From Bacillota bacterium (GTDB lineage: Bacteria > Bacillota > Clostridia > DSM-8532), in contig JAEZTB010000027.1 of NCBI GenBank assembly GCA_023443745.1, forward strand, positions 62,001 to 126,000: a stretch of 64,000 bases of DNA, given 5' to 3'. Under the pieces are notes generated by a model. It saw only the letters and a program-made list of their open reading frames with translations, ran no database searches and was not told where the DNA came from. Shown here piece after piece: positions 1-9,197 of the stretch. A program made the position numbers and the translations under genes. How positions within the stretch are numbered: position 1 is the first letter of the stretch; each line of letters opens with the position of its first letter.

Positions 1-462
1 CCTGTTCTGGTGAATCCGGATGAGCCAGGAAACAATATAGCCGGAGAAGAAACTTCAAAGAAACCGGAGCTCATCGGAATAATGAGTATTCCAAAGATAA
101 ACCTTACCGTTGCCATAGGGGAAGGTACTGATCCCTATACCCTGCGGTATACGGTCGGGCATTTTAAAGAGACGTCAAAACCCGGGAAAAAAGGTAACTT
201 CTCTGTGATCGGGCATCGAAGCTACCGATATGGGCAATTTTTCAATCGACTGGATCAATTGGAGGAAGGCGATGCCATTATAGTTGAAAGCGGCATTCAC
301 ACTTATACCTACAAGGTTACTGAGTCGTTTGTGGTGAATCCGGAGGATACCTGGGTGCTGAATGATACGGATGATGCACAGATTACCCTGATTACCTGCA
401 CACCCATAAGAGTAGCAACTCATCGGCTCATTGTAAGAGGAATTCTGGAAAAAACTGAATAA
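1..462 (+). CDS. Sortase, class D-like (5'-truncated by window edge)
   Basis: Sortases are membrane-anchored transpeptidases that cleave a C-terminal sorting motif and attach surface proteins to the wall. The reading frame is open from base 1 without a convincing start, so the N-terminus and membrane anchor lie outside the window. The visible 150 or so residues hold the catalytic His in VIGHRSY, the catalytic Cys in TLITCTP and the conserved Arg in the final strand (HRLIVRGIL). The core 'IPKINL...YTVGHF' is typical of sortase beta-barrels. The TCTP context fits class D better than class A, but this is a judgement from motif style only. No LPxTG-type substrate was noticed; the large surface protein downstream uses SLH domains instead. 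Confidence 0.85.
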   Translation, partial: PVLVNPDEPGNNIAGEETSKKPELIGIMSIPKINLTVAIGEGTDPYTLRYTVGHFKETSKPGKKGNFSVIGHRSYRYGQFFNRLDQLEEGDAIIVESGIHTYTYKVTESFVVNPEDTWVLNDTDDAQITLITCTPIRVATHRLIVRGILEKTE

Positions 463-521
463 GAATGAGAAACAATGGAACCTGTTAATTTTACGATGTT
501 AATTTTCCAGAGGGTTACTCG

Positions 522-551
522 TTGATAATTATATAATCGATATGTTATTAT
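522..551 (+). promoter_or_regulatory. Probable sigma-A promoter of speA
   Basis: TTGATA (522-527) and TATTAT (546-551) are separated by 18 bases, about 70 bases upstream of the speA start. The match is moderate and no regulatory palindrome was seen beside it. Confidence 0.4.
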
Positions 552-620
552 TTACGGGGTAACGAGGTTCTCGGGATACAAAGTATTCGTTGAAAATGAC
601 CTGAATGGAAGGAATCAAAA

Positions 621-2540
621 ATGAATAAGTCAGAACTTTTGGGGAGATGGACAAAAGAAAAGTCCGAAGAGCTTTATGGAATTAAAAATTGGGGTGCCGG
701 CTACTTTTTGATTTCAGATCAGGGTGAGGTGCTGGTAAGCCCGTATAAGGACAATGAATCGGCTGCTATCAGCCTTATGTCGATTATTTCAGGTATACGG
801 GAGCGTGGCATGGACATGCCTGTGTTGCTGCGCTTCGAGAATATATTGGATTCACAGATTTCTTTTCTCAACAACTCCTTTGGTGATGCCATGAAAAAGC
901 TTAATTACAAAGGCGTATATCGTGGTGTTTTTCCTGTTAAGGTAAATCAGCAGCAGCAGGTGGTTTATGAGGTCACTAAATTTGGCCAGCGCTATCACCA
1001 TGGTCTTGAGGTAGGGAGTAAGGCTGAGTTGGTGGCGGCACTTTCAGTCATGAAGGATAAAGAAGCCTGTTTGATATGCAATGGCTATAAGGATGAGGAG
1101 TTCATTGACCTGGGGCTCTATGCTGTTAAAATGGGCTTCAATTGTTTTTTTGTCATTGAAATGCCTGGGGAGCTTGACCTGGTTCTGGAACGCTCACAGG
1201 CCTTGGGTGTAATGCCCAATATAGGCATTCGCATCAAGCTTTCGGCAAAAGCCGGGGGTCACTGGACCGAATCAGGCGGTGACCGCAGTATATTTGGCTT
1301 GAATATGTCCCAGGTCATTGCTATGGTGGATACCCTGAAGGAGAAAAATATGCTGAGCACGCTCAAGCTCCTTCATTATCACCTTGGTTCCCAGATACCC
1401 AATATTCGGGATATCCGGTCTGCAGTTTTAGAGGCTACCCGTGTCTATGCCGAGCTTGTAAACGAGGGTGCACCCATGGGCTATTTGGATTTGGGTGGCG
1501 GTCTTGCTGTGGATTACGACGGTTCCAACACCAATTATACCAACAGTCGTAATTATACTGTTGAAGAGTATTGCAGCGACATTGTAGAAGCGGTTATGTC
1601 CATATTGGATCCGAGCGATATCCAGCACCCGGTCATTGTGACTGAGTCAGGCCGTACAACGGTAGCTTATTACTCGGTTCTGCTTTTCAATGTCCTGGAT
1701 GTGGAAACCTTTGAGGAATATGATATACCTGATAAGCTTCCGGATGATACCTCGGAACAGATCAAGAATCTCTTTGACGTGAACAAGAACCTTACCTTGA
1801 AGAACATTCAGGAATGCTATAATGATGCTCTCTACTACAGGGATGAAATACGCGATATGTTTAAGCATGGCCGTATTAGTCTCAGGGAACGCTCTTTTTC
1901 AGAAAAAATATTCTGGAATACCATCCATAAGATTGCACGAGAAAAGACCAAGCTCAAAGTGGCTCCGCCGGATCTGGAGGACATCGAGAGCGCTATTGCC
2001 GATATCTATTACTGTAATTTCTCGGTATTCCAATCCATACCCGACAGCTGGGCCATTGATCAACTGTTTCCCATCATGCCCGTGCACCGCTTATTGGAGA
2101 TGCCGAAACGTGAAGCTGTCATTGCTGATATCACCTGTGATTGTGACGGAAAGATTGATCACTATATAGACCTCCATGATGTTCGCAAAACATTGCCTGT
2201 TCATGAATTGAAGAACGGCGATGACTATTACCTCGGTGTATTCCTTGTGGGTGCTTACCAGGAAACGTTGGGAGATCTCCATAATCTGTTTGGGGATACC
2301 AATGTTGTCAGTGTGCGTATCAGTCCTGACGGACATTATGATTTCGTAAAGGAAATACATGGAGATAGTGTGGCCGACGTTCTCTCCTATGTAGAGTTCG
2401 ACACAAAAGACATGCTGGTGCGTTTCCGTGAAAAAGCTGAGGAAGCCGTGCGTGACGGGCTTATCAGCGCCAGTGACAGAAAGGAAATCATGCAGGCCTA
2501 TGATAATGGCCTTCGCGGATATACCTATTACGAGAGGTAA
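621..2540 (+). CDS. speA: Biosynthetic arginine decarboxylase
   Basis: Decarboxylates L-arginine to agmatine, the first step of the agmatine route to putrescine; cytoplasmic and PLP-dependent. At 639 residues it is close to the length of the proteobacterial SpeA family (fold III, alanine racemase-like barrel). The N-terminal barrel carries the PLP lysine region (GVFPVKVNQQQQVV), the LLHYHLGSQI signature and the DLGGGL phosphate-binding loop; the C-terminal third has the family's helical insertion and beta domain. Start chosen at ATG 621 after GGAAGGAATCAAAA. It stands alone between a sortase and a LacI gene, so no pathway partners (speB, aguA) are visible. Many Firmicutes use the unrelated fold I arginine/lysine decarboxylase instead, so this version is somewhat unexpected here. 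Confidence 0.93.
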   Translation: MNKSELLGRWTKEKSEELYGIKNWGAGYFLISDQGEVLVSPYKDNESAAISLMSIISGIRERGMDMPVLLRFENILDSQISFLNNSFGDAMKKLNYKGVYRGVFPVKVNQQQQVVYEVTKFGQRYHHGLEVGSKAELVAALSVMKDKEACLICNGYKDEEFIDLGLYAVKMGFNCFFVIEMPGELDLVLERSQALGVMPNIGIRIKLSAKAGGHWTESGGDRSIFGLNMSQVIAMVDTLKEKNMLSTLKLLHYHLGSQIPNIRDIRSAVLEATRVYAELVNEGAPMGYLDLGGGLAVDYDGSNTNYTNSRNYTVEEYCSDIVEAVMSILDPSDIQHPVIVTESGRTTVAYYSVLLFNVLDVETFEEYDIPDKLPDDTSEQIKNLFDVNKNLTLKNIQECYNDALYYRDEIRDMFKHGRISLRERSFSEKIFWNTIHKIAREKTKLKVAPPDLEDIESAIADIYYCNFSVFQSIPDSWAIDQLFPIMPVHRLLEMPKREAVIADITCDCDGKIDHYIDLHDVRKTLPVHELKNGDDYYLGVFLVGAYQETLGDLHNLFGDTNVVSVRISPDGHYDFVKEIHGDSVADVLSYVEFDTKDMLVRFREKAEEAVRDGLISASDRKEIMQAYDNGLRGYTYYER

Positions 2541-2598
2541 AGCTTGACATGCATCCGGGGTGCCTGCTTTTTAGCGAATATGAAGTGAAGGTGAAAAT

Positions 2599-3597
2599 AT
2601 GAATGTCAATATTTATGATGTCGCAAAAAGGTCCGGATTATCGGTAGTCACGGTATCAAGGGTTATTAACAATGCGTCCAGCGTGCGTCAGTATAATAGG
2701 GATAAAGTACTCCAGGCCATGAAAGAATTGGGGTATGACCCTAATTTTGCCGCGCGCAGCCTGGCAAAAGGGAAAACAGGCATTATAGGGCTTGTATTGC
2801 CTGTCCTCAATGATGATTTTTTCAATGAGGTTGTTGAAGAAATCAATTCAAGATTGATAGATTACAATTATTTTTTATCCTTGTCCCTGGAAGAACGAAG
2901 CGAGAGTGCGCAGGTAAGCAATTATCTTTTTCATCAAAGAAGGGTGGACGGCATCATACTTCTTTCTCCACTTTTTGAGGATGAATATATTGATGAGCTC
3001 AAGCGAAGGAAAATACCTTTTGTTCTCTTGGATAATCAGAAAATGCAATCTTCGGCCTCCGCAGTGCTCGTTGACAATTATAAAGGCGGATTTATGGCGA
3101 CTCAGCATCTTTTGGATCTGGGACATAAAAAGATTGCCTTCATTAGCGGTACCAACCGTTACCTAAGCAACTGGGAAAGAAAGAGGGGTTACGAGGAGGC
3201 ACTGAAAAATGCCGGTTTGAAACCCTATGCGATAGCCGGAGAGCATTTTGATATTGCCGAAGGGTATAAAGTAACATCAGGCTGGCTGGATGCAGGTTGT
3301 GTGCCAACGGCAATATTCGCCGCAGACGATAACATTATGCTGGGCGCGTACGATGCAATAAGGGAAAGAGGTTTAATGGTACCGGATGACATCTCGCTTA
3401 TTGGATATGATGACGATACCATTTCATCCGAGGTATATCCTTATTTTTCTTCGGTAAGACAGCCGGGCACGGAGATGGGGCGGAAAGCTGTGGAAATTCT
3501 TATGCAGCTCATTGATAAAAAATTCAAAGGTAATACTCTGGTCGTACTTGAACCGGAGCTTGTTATCAGAAAATCGACTGCCGAGCCAAAAAAATAA
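2599..3597 (+). CDS. LacI-family transcriptional regulator (copy 1)
   Basis: Sugar-responsive repressor or activator. Residues 1-50 form the LacI helix-turn-helix plus hinge (NIYDVAKRSGLSVVTVSRVIN), followed by a periplasmic-binding-protein-like effector domain with family blocks GLVLPVL, RRVDGIILLSP, LDLGHKKIAFISG, AADDNIMLGAYDAI and LIGYDDD. Full length at 332 residues; ATG preceded by a modest GAAGGTGA site. It lies just upstream of the large SLH exoenzyme, whose 5' region holds CG-centred palindromes with core AAGCGCTT, so it is a reasonable candidate regulator of that gene. The ligand is unknown. Confidence 0.93.
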   Translation: MNVNIYDVAKRSGLSVVTVSRVINNASSVRQYNRDKVLQAMKELGYDPNFAARSLAKGKTGIIGLVLPVLNDDFFNEVVEEINSRLIDYNYFLSLSLEERSESAQVSNYLFHQRRVDGIILLSPLFEDEYIDELKRRKIPFVLLDNQKMQSSASAVLVDNYKGGFMATQHLLDLGHKKIAFISGTNRYLSNWERKRGYEEALKNAGLKPYAIAGEHFDIAEGYKVTSGWLDAGCVPTAIFAADDNIMLGAYDAIRERGLMVPDDISLIGYDDDTISSEVYPYFSSVRQPGTEMGRKAVEILMQLIDKKFKGNTLVVLEPELVIRKSTAEPKK

Positions 3598-3925
3598 TTT
3601 ATAAGAGTCTTTTTATCGTTTTGTCATAGTTGAAATGTTGAAATGAATAGTGTATGATTGAGTCAGAAAGTTTAAGCGCATTAACATTTATAAAGCTTAC
3701 GGACATAAATCAATCATTTTCATATTTTAAAAAGTTAATTTTTTTTATCCGAATCATGTCATCTAATTATGCAATAACAAGGTGTTTAATGAAACTACCT
3801 GCTTTACATCTAAAAAGTTAAAGCGCTTAAATTATTTAGAGTTAAGGAGGTGATGCGTTTCAGGTTGGTCAAGACCGTGCATCATGGGGGAGACAAAAGT
3901 CGAAAGAAAACTGGAGGGAAGAAAA
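3598..3925 (+). promoter_or_regulatory. Leader of the SLH exoenzyme: promoter and two GCGC-core operator-like sites
   Basis: This 328-base AT-rich gap holds a likely promoter, TTGAAA (3630-3635), 17 bases, TATGAT (3653-3658). Thirteen bases downstream is TTTAAGCGCATTAA (3671-3684), and further down the 8-base palindrome AAGCGCTT (3821-3828) inside TTAAAGCGCTTAA. Both resemble LacI-family operators but differ from the AAACGTTT type found elsewhere in the window. An AGGAGG at 3845-3850 lies only two bases before an ATG and is probably not used. Confidence 0.45.
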
Positions 3926-6900
3926 ATGATCGTTAGCAAAAAGCTAAAAAACAAATTCTATCCTTTTATGTCACTGCTGCTGGCTTTTATGATGGTGTTC
4001 TCAAGCTTTTCCGTGTTTGTATTTGCCGATACCCCACCGGAGAAGGAAATTATTGCGGAATGGATCTTCAGCGATAAGGGCGACAAAGATACTTTCTTCG
4101 CGACAGCTGGTAGATATAAAGCCGCTTCCACCATTAGAGCCGAAGGCGGCCCTAGATTTGAGAGCATCTATTCGAACAGTGATGAACTTCTCAATTCCCT
4201 GATGTACCAGGGATGGGATAATGGAACGATGACAAAATACTGGCTTGCCGCCGTTCCTACAAAAGGCTATGACCAAATTACCCTGTCTTCGCAACAGACA
4301 TCCTCAGGCTCAGGCCCCAGAGATTTCAAGGTTCAGATAAGCTGGGATGAGCAGCAGACATGGACGGATGTGGAAAACAGCACCGTTATGATACCCGGTG
4401 TCAAAAAGCTTTTCAAATTATCGGATATCCCCCTGGCAGGAGCGGACAATAAGGATATGCTCTACATCCGCTGGATTGTAACCAGCACCAATGCGACTAG
4501 GCCAAGTGAACCGGCGGTAGGAGGAAGCGGCTCCGGCTACCTTAAGGATGTGGTGGTTAGGGGTACGCCGATAGGAGGCGGGACTACCACACTTCCGACA
4601 GTCGCAGTTTTAAAATCTCCCAGGGCCGGAGCGGATTCTGTTGAAGCAAACGAATCTTTGACCGTTAGATTCAGCAAGAATATCACGCTTGTGGATGGTC
4701 ATCATGTGACCATTGCGGACGAGGATCAAGCACCTGTGGCGGGAGTGTCGGTTGAAATTACAACCGGTGATATGCTGACAATTAATCATTCGGACTTCCA
4801 ATACGATAAAACCTACACCGTAACCATTCCCAAAGAGCTGGTTAAGGGTACGGACGGTGTCTTAATGGGCAGTGATATAAAATGGAGCTTCAAAATCAGA
4901 ATATCACCCAAGATGCCCAAATTATTGAATATGACATTTAACGGTGATCCCAAAACGAGCAGAGCCTTTGCATGGTATACAGAAAAAGAAGCTGCCGGAA
5001 GCCAATTGCAAGTCGTTGAAGCGTCCAAAGTAATCGGTGATGTATTCCCGGCAGAGGGAATCATGTCTTTCGAAGGAACTACTGTGACCGTTAATGTGTT
5101 TATGTCTGAAGATGACAGAGATGATGAGAGCTATACGCAATTTGCCAGCCATAAGGCTATCGCCGACGGTCTTGCACCAGGCACCCGATATGCCTACAGA
5201 GCGGGGAACGGCGATGCAGATGGATGGGGGGAAATCGGCTATTTCAGGACCGATGCCGAAGGTAAGCAGGATTTTCATTTCGCCGTGGGGTCCGATTCAC
5301 ATGCCGAGGATCAGGAGACCGGCGAGGCTTGGAAGGATACCCTCAAAAAGGCTATTGACACGGTAGACCCGGAGTTCTTTATTCTGACGGGAGACCTGGT
5401 AAGCTTAGGAGATCAGGAGCCAGAATGGCAGGCGCTTCTGGGCGTACCCCAGGAAGAGCTTGCAAACTGTACCCTGGTTCCCGTGCTCGGCGGCCATGAG
5501 GTACACGACTATGATGAGGATGAAAACACCGATACGGACAATTTCTTCTATCATTTTAACCTGCCGGAGAACGCCGGTATCGGAGGTCGTACCCAAAAGG
5601 GCTCCGTATACGCGTTTGAGTACGGCAACGCGCTCTTTATGCAAATTAACTCCCAATTTGCAGGGGAGCTTAACGACGAGGGTGAGATTGATTATGACGA
5701 AGAAGAATTTTATGCGCAGCTGGATTGGATGAGAAACCAGGTGGCCAAGTCCGACGCCAAATGGAAATTTGTTTCCTTCCATAAGGGCATATATTCCGTG
5801 GGCGACAACGCAACACTTTGGGAAGGCAACCGCAGACTGTTTTTAAGGAAATATCTGGTCCCCGTGTTTGATGAGCTGGGTGTGGACCTTGTATTTTATG
5901 GACATGACCATATGTACATGAGATCCTACCAAATGCTCAACGACGTGCCGCAGCTTAAAGAAGAGAAATTCAGGTATGAAGTAGCAGATGCTCCGGGTAC
6001 TGTCTACATGATGACTAACGCTGTAGGTACTAAATTCTATGGCAGGACAACGGAGGATGAAGACGGAAACCCCATTCCAGAAGATCAGCTTCCTGTGGAT
6101 TACTGGTCATGGATAGATGCGCAGCCCGAAAAAAAGATGTTTGTTGACCTGTCTGTCACAGATGAGGTGCTCAAGATAACCTCCTACACCGCTCCAATGG
6201 ACGAAGACCTCGAGGTCTACGACCACTACACCATCACCCGCAACGATACCAAACCAGCGAAGGTGGAAAATCCGGTGGTCAGCGTTGCAGACAACAAGGC
6301 CGTCATATCGTGGAAAGCGCCGTCAGAAACCAAGGAGCCCATAAGAGGCTATAGAATCTATGAGAAAAATGATAAAGTAGACGTCAACTGGAGCGCCTAT
6401 ATTCCCGTCCAAGCCGGTGAAACAAACTATGGCTTCAGCGTTGACATTGATCCTCGTAGAAGCTATGAATTCGTTGTTAAATCTGTTGGCGTGAGAAATA
6501 ATTCCGATCCCTCGTCAGTCAAGATTAATGACGGACAAGAGGATAATGAAGCGCCTACCCAGCCCAAAGGCCTCAGCGTAACCGGCACCGCCCTCTACTC
6601 CGTAGACCTTAAGTGGAATACGTCCACCGATAATACAGGAGTAAAAGAGTATAGGATATACCGTGACGGCGTACTGGCCGGCACAACACCGGATACCACC
6701 TTCAGAGATTCGGGACTGAATCCTGATACAGCCTACAGCTACTATGTAGTCGCCTGTGACCTTGAAGGAAATGAATCACCGGCAAGCGCCTCCGTCGGCG
6801 CAAAAACCGTGAAGAAGCCGGTCAACGGCGTTCCCTTCCCGGCTCACAGCGCTTACACCAAGGGCGTTATCAAGCCGAATCATGTGACACAGGCTGAAAT

Positions 6901-9028
6901 GGATGCAACGGTGCTTAAGCTGTACAGGGAATGGAAAGCCAAGTACCTGAAAGAGCACCCCTATCAAGATGGCCAAAAATATGTCTGGTACAGCGACGGG
7001 GATTGGTTTGAAGAAGAGAATGGCATATTCCCTATTACCGTATCGGAAGCACATGGCTATGGTATGTTGATTACCGCAATGATGGGCTCGGCGGACCCCG
7101 AAGCCAAAGACAATTACGATGCCCTATACCGCTATTATAAGGCGCATCCAAGTGAAATCAACCCGGATTTAATGGCCTGGAGACAGGGAGACAACGGAAC
7201 CGCCATCGTTGACATTGACGGAGTCGACGCCGCCACCGACGGCGACATGGATATTGCCTACTCCTTGATACTCGCTGACAGGCAATGGGGCAGCTCTGGT
7301 GATATCAACTATCTAAAACAGGCAAGAAGGATTATTCACGCCATTATGGCCGATGAAGTTAGCCAAAGCAACCGGTATCTTCTGGTAGGTGATTGGGCCC
7401 CTGGAAGCGAGCATGAAAGGCTTACCCGTTCGTCCGACTTTATGCTCCAGCATATGAAGGCCTATAGAGAGGTTTCGGGAGACAGCAATTGGGATAAGGT
7501 GATTGATAAAACCTACCAAGCCATTAATGACGTATTCAAAAACGAGAGTTCGAAAACAGGCATCCTGCCCGACTTTATGGAGTATGTGGACGGCAAGTTT
7601 ATTGCAGCCCGGGGAGAAGTCTTGGAAGGCGAAACGGACGGCTGGATGTCCTATAACGCCTGTAGAACCCCCTGGCGTGTGGCCACGGATTACATTGTCA
7701 CAGGTGATGACCGTGCAAAGGCTCAGCTGGATACTTTGAACGATTGGATCAAAGAGATAACAGACGGCAAACCCGAAAACATTGTTGCCGGTTATAAATT
7801 AGATGGCGCAGCAGCCGAAGACTATGCGGATATGGCTTTTTCTGCACCTTTCATGGTCAGCGCCATGGTGAATACGAATAATCAGCAGTGGCTGAACGAC
7901 CTGTGGGATTACAATGCGGGGATTGCAACTGAAGATGATTTCTATTTTGCTAATTGTATCCGCCTGATATCCCTATTTGTTGTCAGCGGCAATTGGTGGT
8001 CACCTCTGGACGTACCTTCGACGCCCACAGACCCGACCCCCACAGATTCTCCAAGCGGAGGCGGCGGCAGCACGGGCAGCTCTCAGGGGACTAAAGTTAT
8101 CATTCCGGCTGGCAGTTCAGGTCAGGCAAACCTAGGCAATGAAATTTTTGTAACGATTCCTGCCGGTGCACAAAGCTCTGAAATATTGTTAAGTATAAAA
8201 AGGGTTCTTTCGAATTCGAATTTGATTAAAGACCAGGAGGCCTTGCTTTCTTGGATCGTTGAAGTTCAGAAAAACCTCACTGGTAAATTTAATAAGCCTG
8301 TTACGATCAAGCTTAAATTTAATTCTGCGGGCTTAAATGACAACCAAAGAGCATCAATGTTCTATTATGATGAGGATAAAAAAGAATGGGTAGAAATCGG
8401 CGGGAAAATTGATGGTGATTACATCATTGCTGAGGTTGACCATTTCACAAAATTTGCGGTATTTGCTGTGGGTAAACAGGAGGAGCTGGCACCGTCATTC
8501 TCCGATACCGTGGGACACCCGGAGGAAATGAACATCAGACGCGCCCGTACAATTGGTCTGATCAGCGGCTATCCCGATGGAAGCTTCGGACCGGATCAGG
8601 AAATTACCCGTACGCAATTTGCCATTATGCTGATGAACTTGTTGAAGCCGGAAATTGAAGGCGCTCCATTGACCTTTACCGACAAGGACAAGATCGCGCC
8701 CTTCGCCCGGAAGGCTGTTTCACAGGCTGTGCAGTTGGGTGTTATTTCAGGCTATCCCGACGGAAGCTTTGGCTCGGACGACAAGATTAACCGTATACAG
8801 ATGGCTATCATGATTGTAAAGGCTCTGAAACTGGATGCTTCTTCTCAAACAACAACCGGATTTGATGACGACGCTGATATCCCGGCCTGGGCAAAAGGGT
8901 TTGTTAAGGCCGTTAAGGATAAGGGTATTATCACCGGCCGCTCCGGCAATAAGTTTATTCCTTTAGGTGTCTCAACTAGAGCTGAAGCGGTTGCTGTACT
9001 TCTTAGAATGATTGATTCGGAAAAGTAG
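3926..9028 (+). CDS. SLH-anchored exoprotein: metallophosphoesterase fused to a GH8 glycoside hydrolase
   Basis: About 1700 residues from ATG 3926, which has a strong GGAGGGAAGAAAA site; an in-frame ATG at 3884 lacks one. A signal peptide (hydrophobic stretch ending FVFADT) is followed by a beta-sandwich region, an SbsA-type Ig-like domain, and a purple-acid-phosphatase-like unit with metal motifs DSH (about residue 456), GDL (488), GGHE (521), SFHKG and GHDH (658). The usual GNHE Asn ligand is Gly here. Two fibronectin III domains (about 780-965) lead to a GH8 domain with the general acid in SEAHGYGM (about 1040) and the base Asp in DGDMDIAYS (about 1105). A Gly/Ser/Pro linker, a beta-rich module and three SLH repeats (about 1525-1700, with SGYPDGSF) end the protein. 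It should sit on the S-layer and attack a phosphorylated or mixed polysaccharide. GH8 members act on beta-glucan, chitosan or xylan; the substrate is not determined here. Confidence 0.88.
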   Translation: MIVSKKLKNKFYPFMSLLLAFMMVFSSFSVFVFADTPPEKEIIAEWIFSDKGDKDTFFATAGRYKAASTIRAEGGPRFESIYSNSDELLNSLMYQGWDNGTMTKYWLAAVPTKGYDQITLSSQQTSSGSGPRDFKVQISWDEQQTWTDVENSTVMIPGVKKLFKLSDIPLAGADNKDMLYIRWIVTSTNATRPSEPAVGGSGSGYLKDVVVRGTPIGGGTTTLPTVAVLKSPRAGADSVEANESLTVRFSKNITLVDGHHVTIADEDQAPVAGVSVEITTGDMLTINHSDFQYDKTYTVTIPKELVKGTDGVLMGSDIKWSFKIRISPKMPKLLNMTFNGDPKTSRAFAWYTEKEAAGSQLQVVEASKVIGDVFPAEGIMSFEGTTVTVNVFMSEDDRDDESYTQFASHKAIADGLAPGTRYAYRAGNGDADGWGEIGYFRTDAEGKQDFHFAVGSDSHAEDQETGEAWKDTLKKAIDTVDPEFFILTGDLVSLGDQEPEWQALLGVPQEELANCTLVPVLGGHEVHDYDEDENTDTDNFFYHFNLPENAGIGGRTQKGSVYAFEYGNALFMQINSQFAGELNDEGEIDYDEEEFYAQLDWMRNQVAKSDAKWKFVSFHKGIYSVGDNATLWEGNRRLFLRKYLVPVFDELGVDLVFYGHDHMYMRSYQMLNDVPQLKEEKFRYEVADAPGTVYMMTNAVGTKFYGRTTEDEDGNPIPEDQLPVDYWSWIDAQPEKKMFVDLSVTDEVLKITSYTAPMDEDLEVYDHYTITRNDTKPAKVENPVVSVADNKAVISWKAPSETKEPIRGYRIYEKNDKVDVNWSAYIPVQAGETNYGFSVDIDPRRSYEFVVKSVGVRNNSDPSSVKINDGQEDNEAPTQPKGLSVTGTALYSVDLKWNTSTDNTGVKEYRIYRDGVLAGTTPDTTFRDSGLNPDTAYSYYVVACDLEGNESPASASVGAKTVKKPVNGVPFPAHSAYTKGVIKPNHVTQAEMDATVLKLYREWKAKYLKEHPYQDGQKYVWYSDGDWFEEENGIFPITVSEAHGYGMLITAMMGSADPEAKDNYDALYRYYKAHPSEINPDLMAWRQGDNGTAIVDIDGVDAATDGDMDIAYSLILADRQWGSSGDINYLKQARRIIHAIMADEVSQSNRYLLVGDWAPGSEHERLTRSSDFMLQHMKAYREVSGDSNWDKVIDKTYQAINDVFKNESSKTGILPDFMEYVDGKFIAARGEVLEGETDGWMSYNACRTPWRVATDYIVTGDDRAKAQLDTLNDWIKEITDGKPENIVAGYKLDGAAAEDYADMAFSAPFMVSAMVNTNNQQWLNDLWDYNAGIATEDDFYFANCIRLISLFVVSGNWWSPLDVPSTPTDPTPTDSPSGGGGSTGSSQGTKVIIPAGSSGQANLGNEIFVTIPAGAQSSEILLSIKRVLSNSNLIKDQEALLSWIVEVQKNLTGKFNKPVTIKLKFNSAGLNDNQRASMFYYDEDKKEWVEIGGKIDGDYIIAEVDHFTKFAVFAVGKQEELAPSFSDTVGHPEEMNIRRARTIGLISGYPDGSFGPDQEITRTQFAIMLMNLLKPEIEGAPLTFTDKDKIAPFARKAVSQAVQLGVISGYPDGSFGSDDKINRIQMAIMIVKALKLDASSQTTTGFDDDADIPAWAKGFVKAVKDKGIITGRSGNKFIPLGVSTRAEAVAVLLRMIDSEK

Positions 9029-9049
9029 TCTAAGCAAAACAATTTGAAT

Positions 9050-9088
9050 GGCCGGAGGTCAGGTTATAACTGGCTCTCTGGCCTTTTT
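9050..9088 (+). terminator. Rho-independent terminator after the SLH exoenzyme
   Basis: GGCCGGAG at 9050-9057 can pair with CTCTCTGGCC ending at 9083, allowing G-U pairs, followed by TTTTT. Confidence 0.65.
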
Positions 9089-9197
9089 ATTTCAAGTTAT
9101 TAATCATTTTAAAATGACATATTGACATTAATTTCTAATAGACTTATCCTCTATTTTAAGGATATCCTTTCTAATCTAACTGAAAGGTGAAAATTGA

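Noticed and set aside
3853..3936. Possible 27-residue leader peptide after AAGGAGG upstream of the SLH exoenzyme
   Set aside because: The AGGAGG is only two bases from its ATG, too close for normal use, and the product has no recognisable property.
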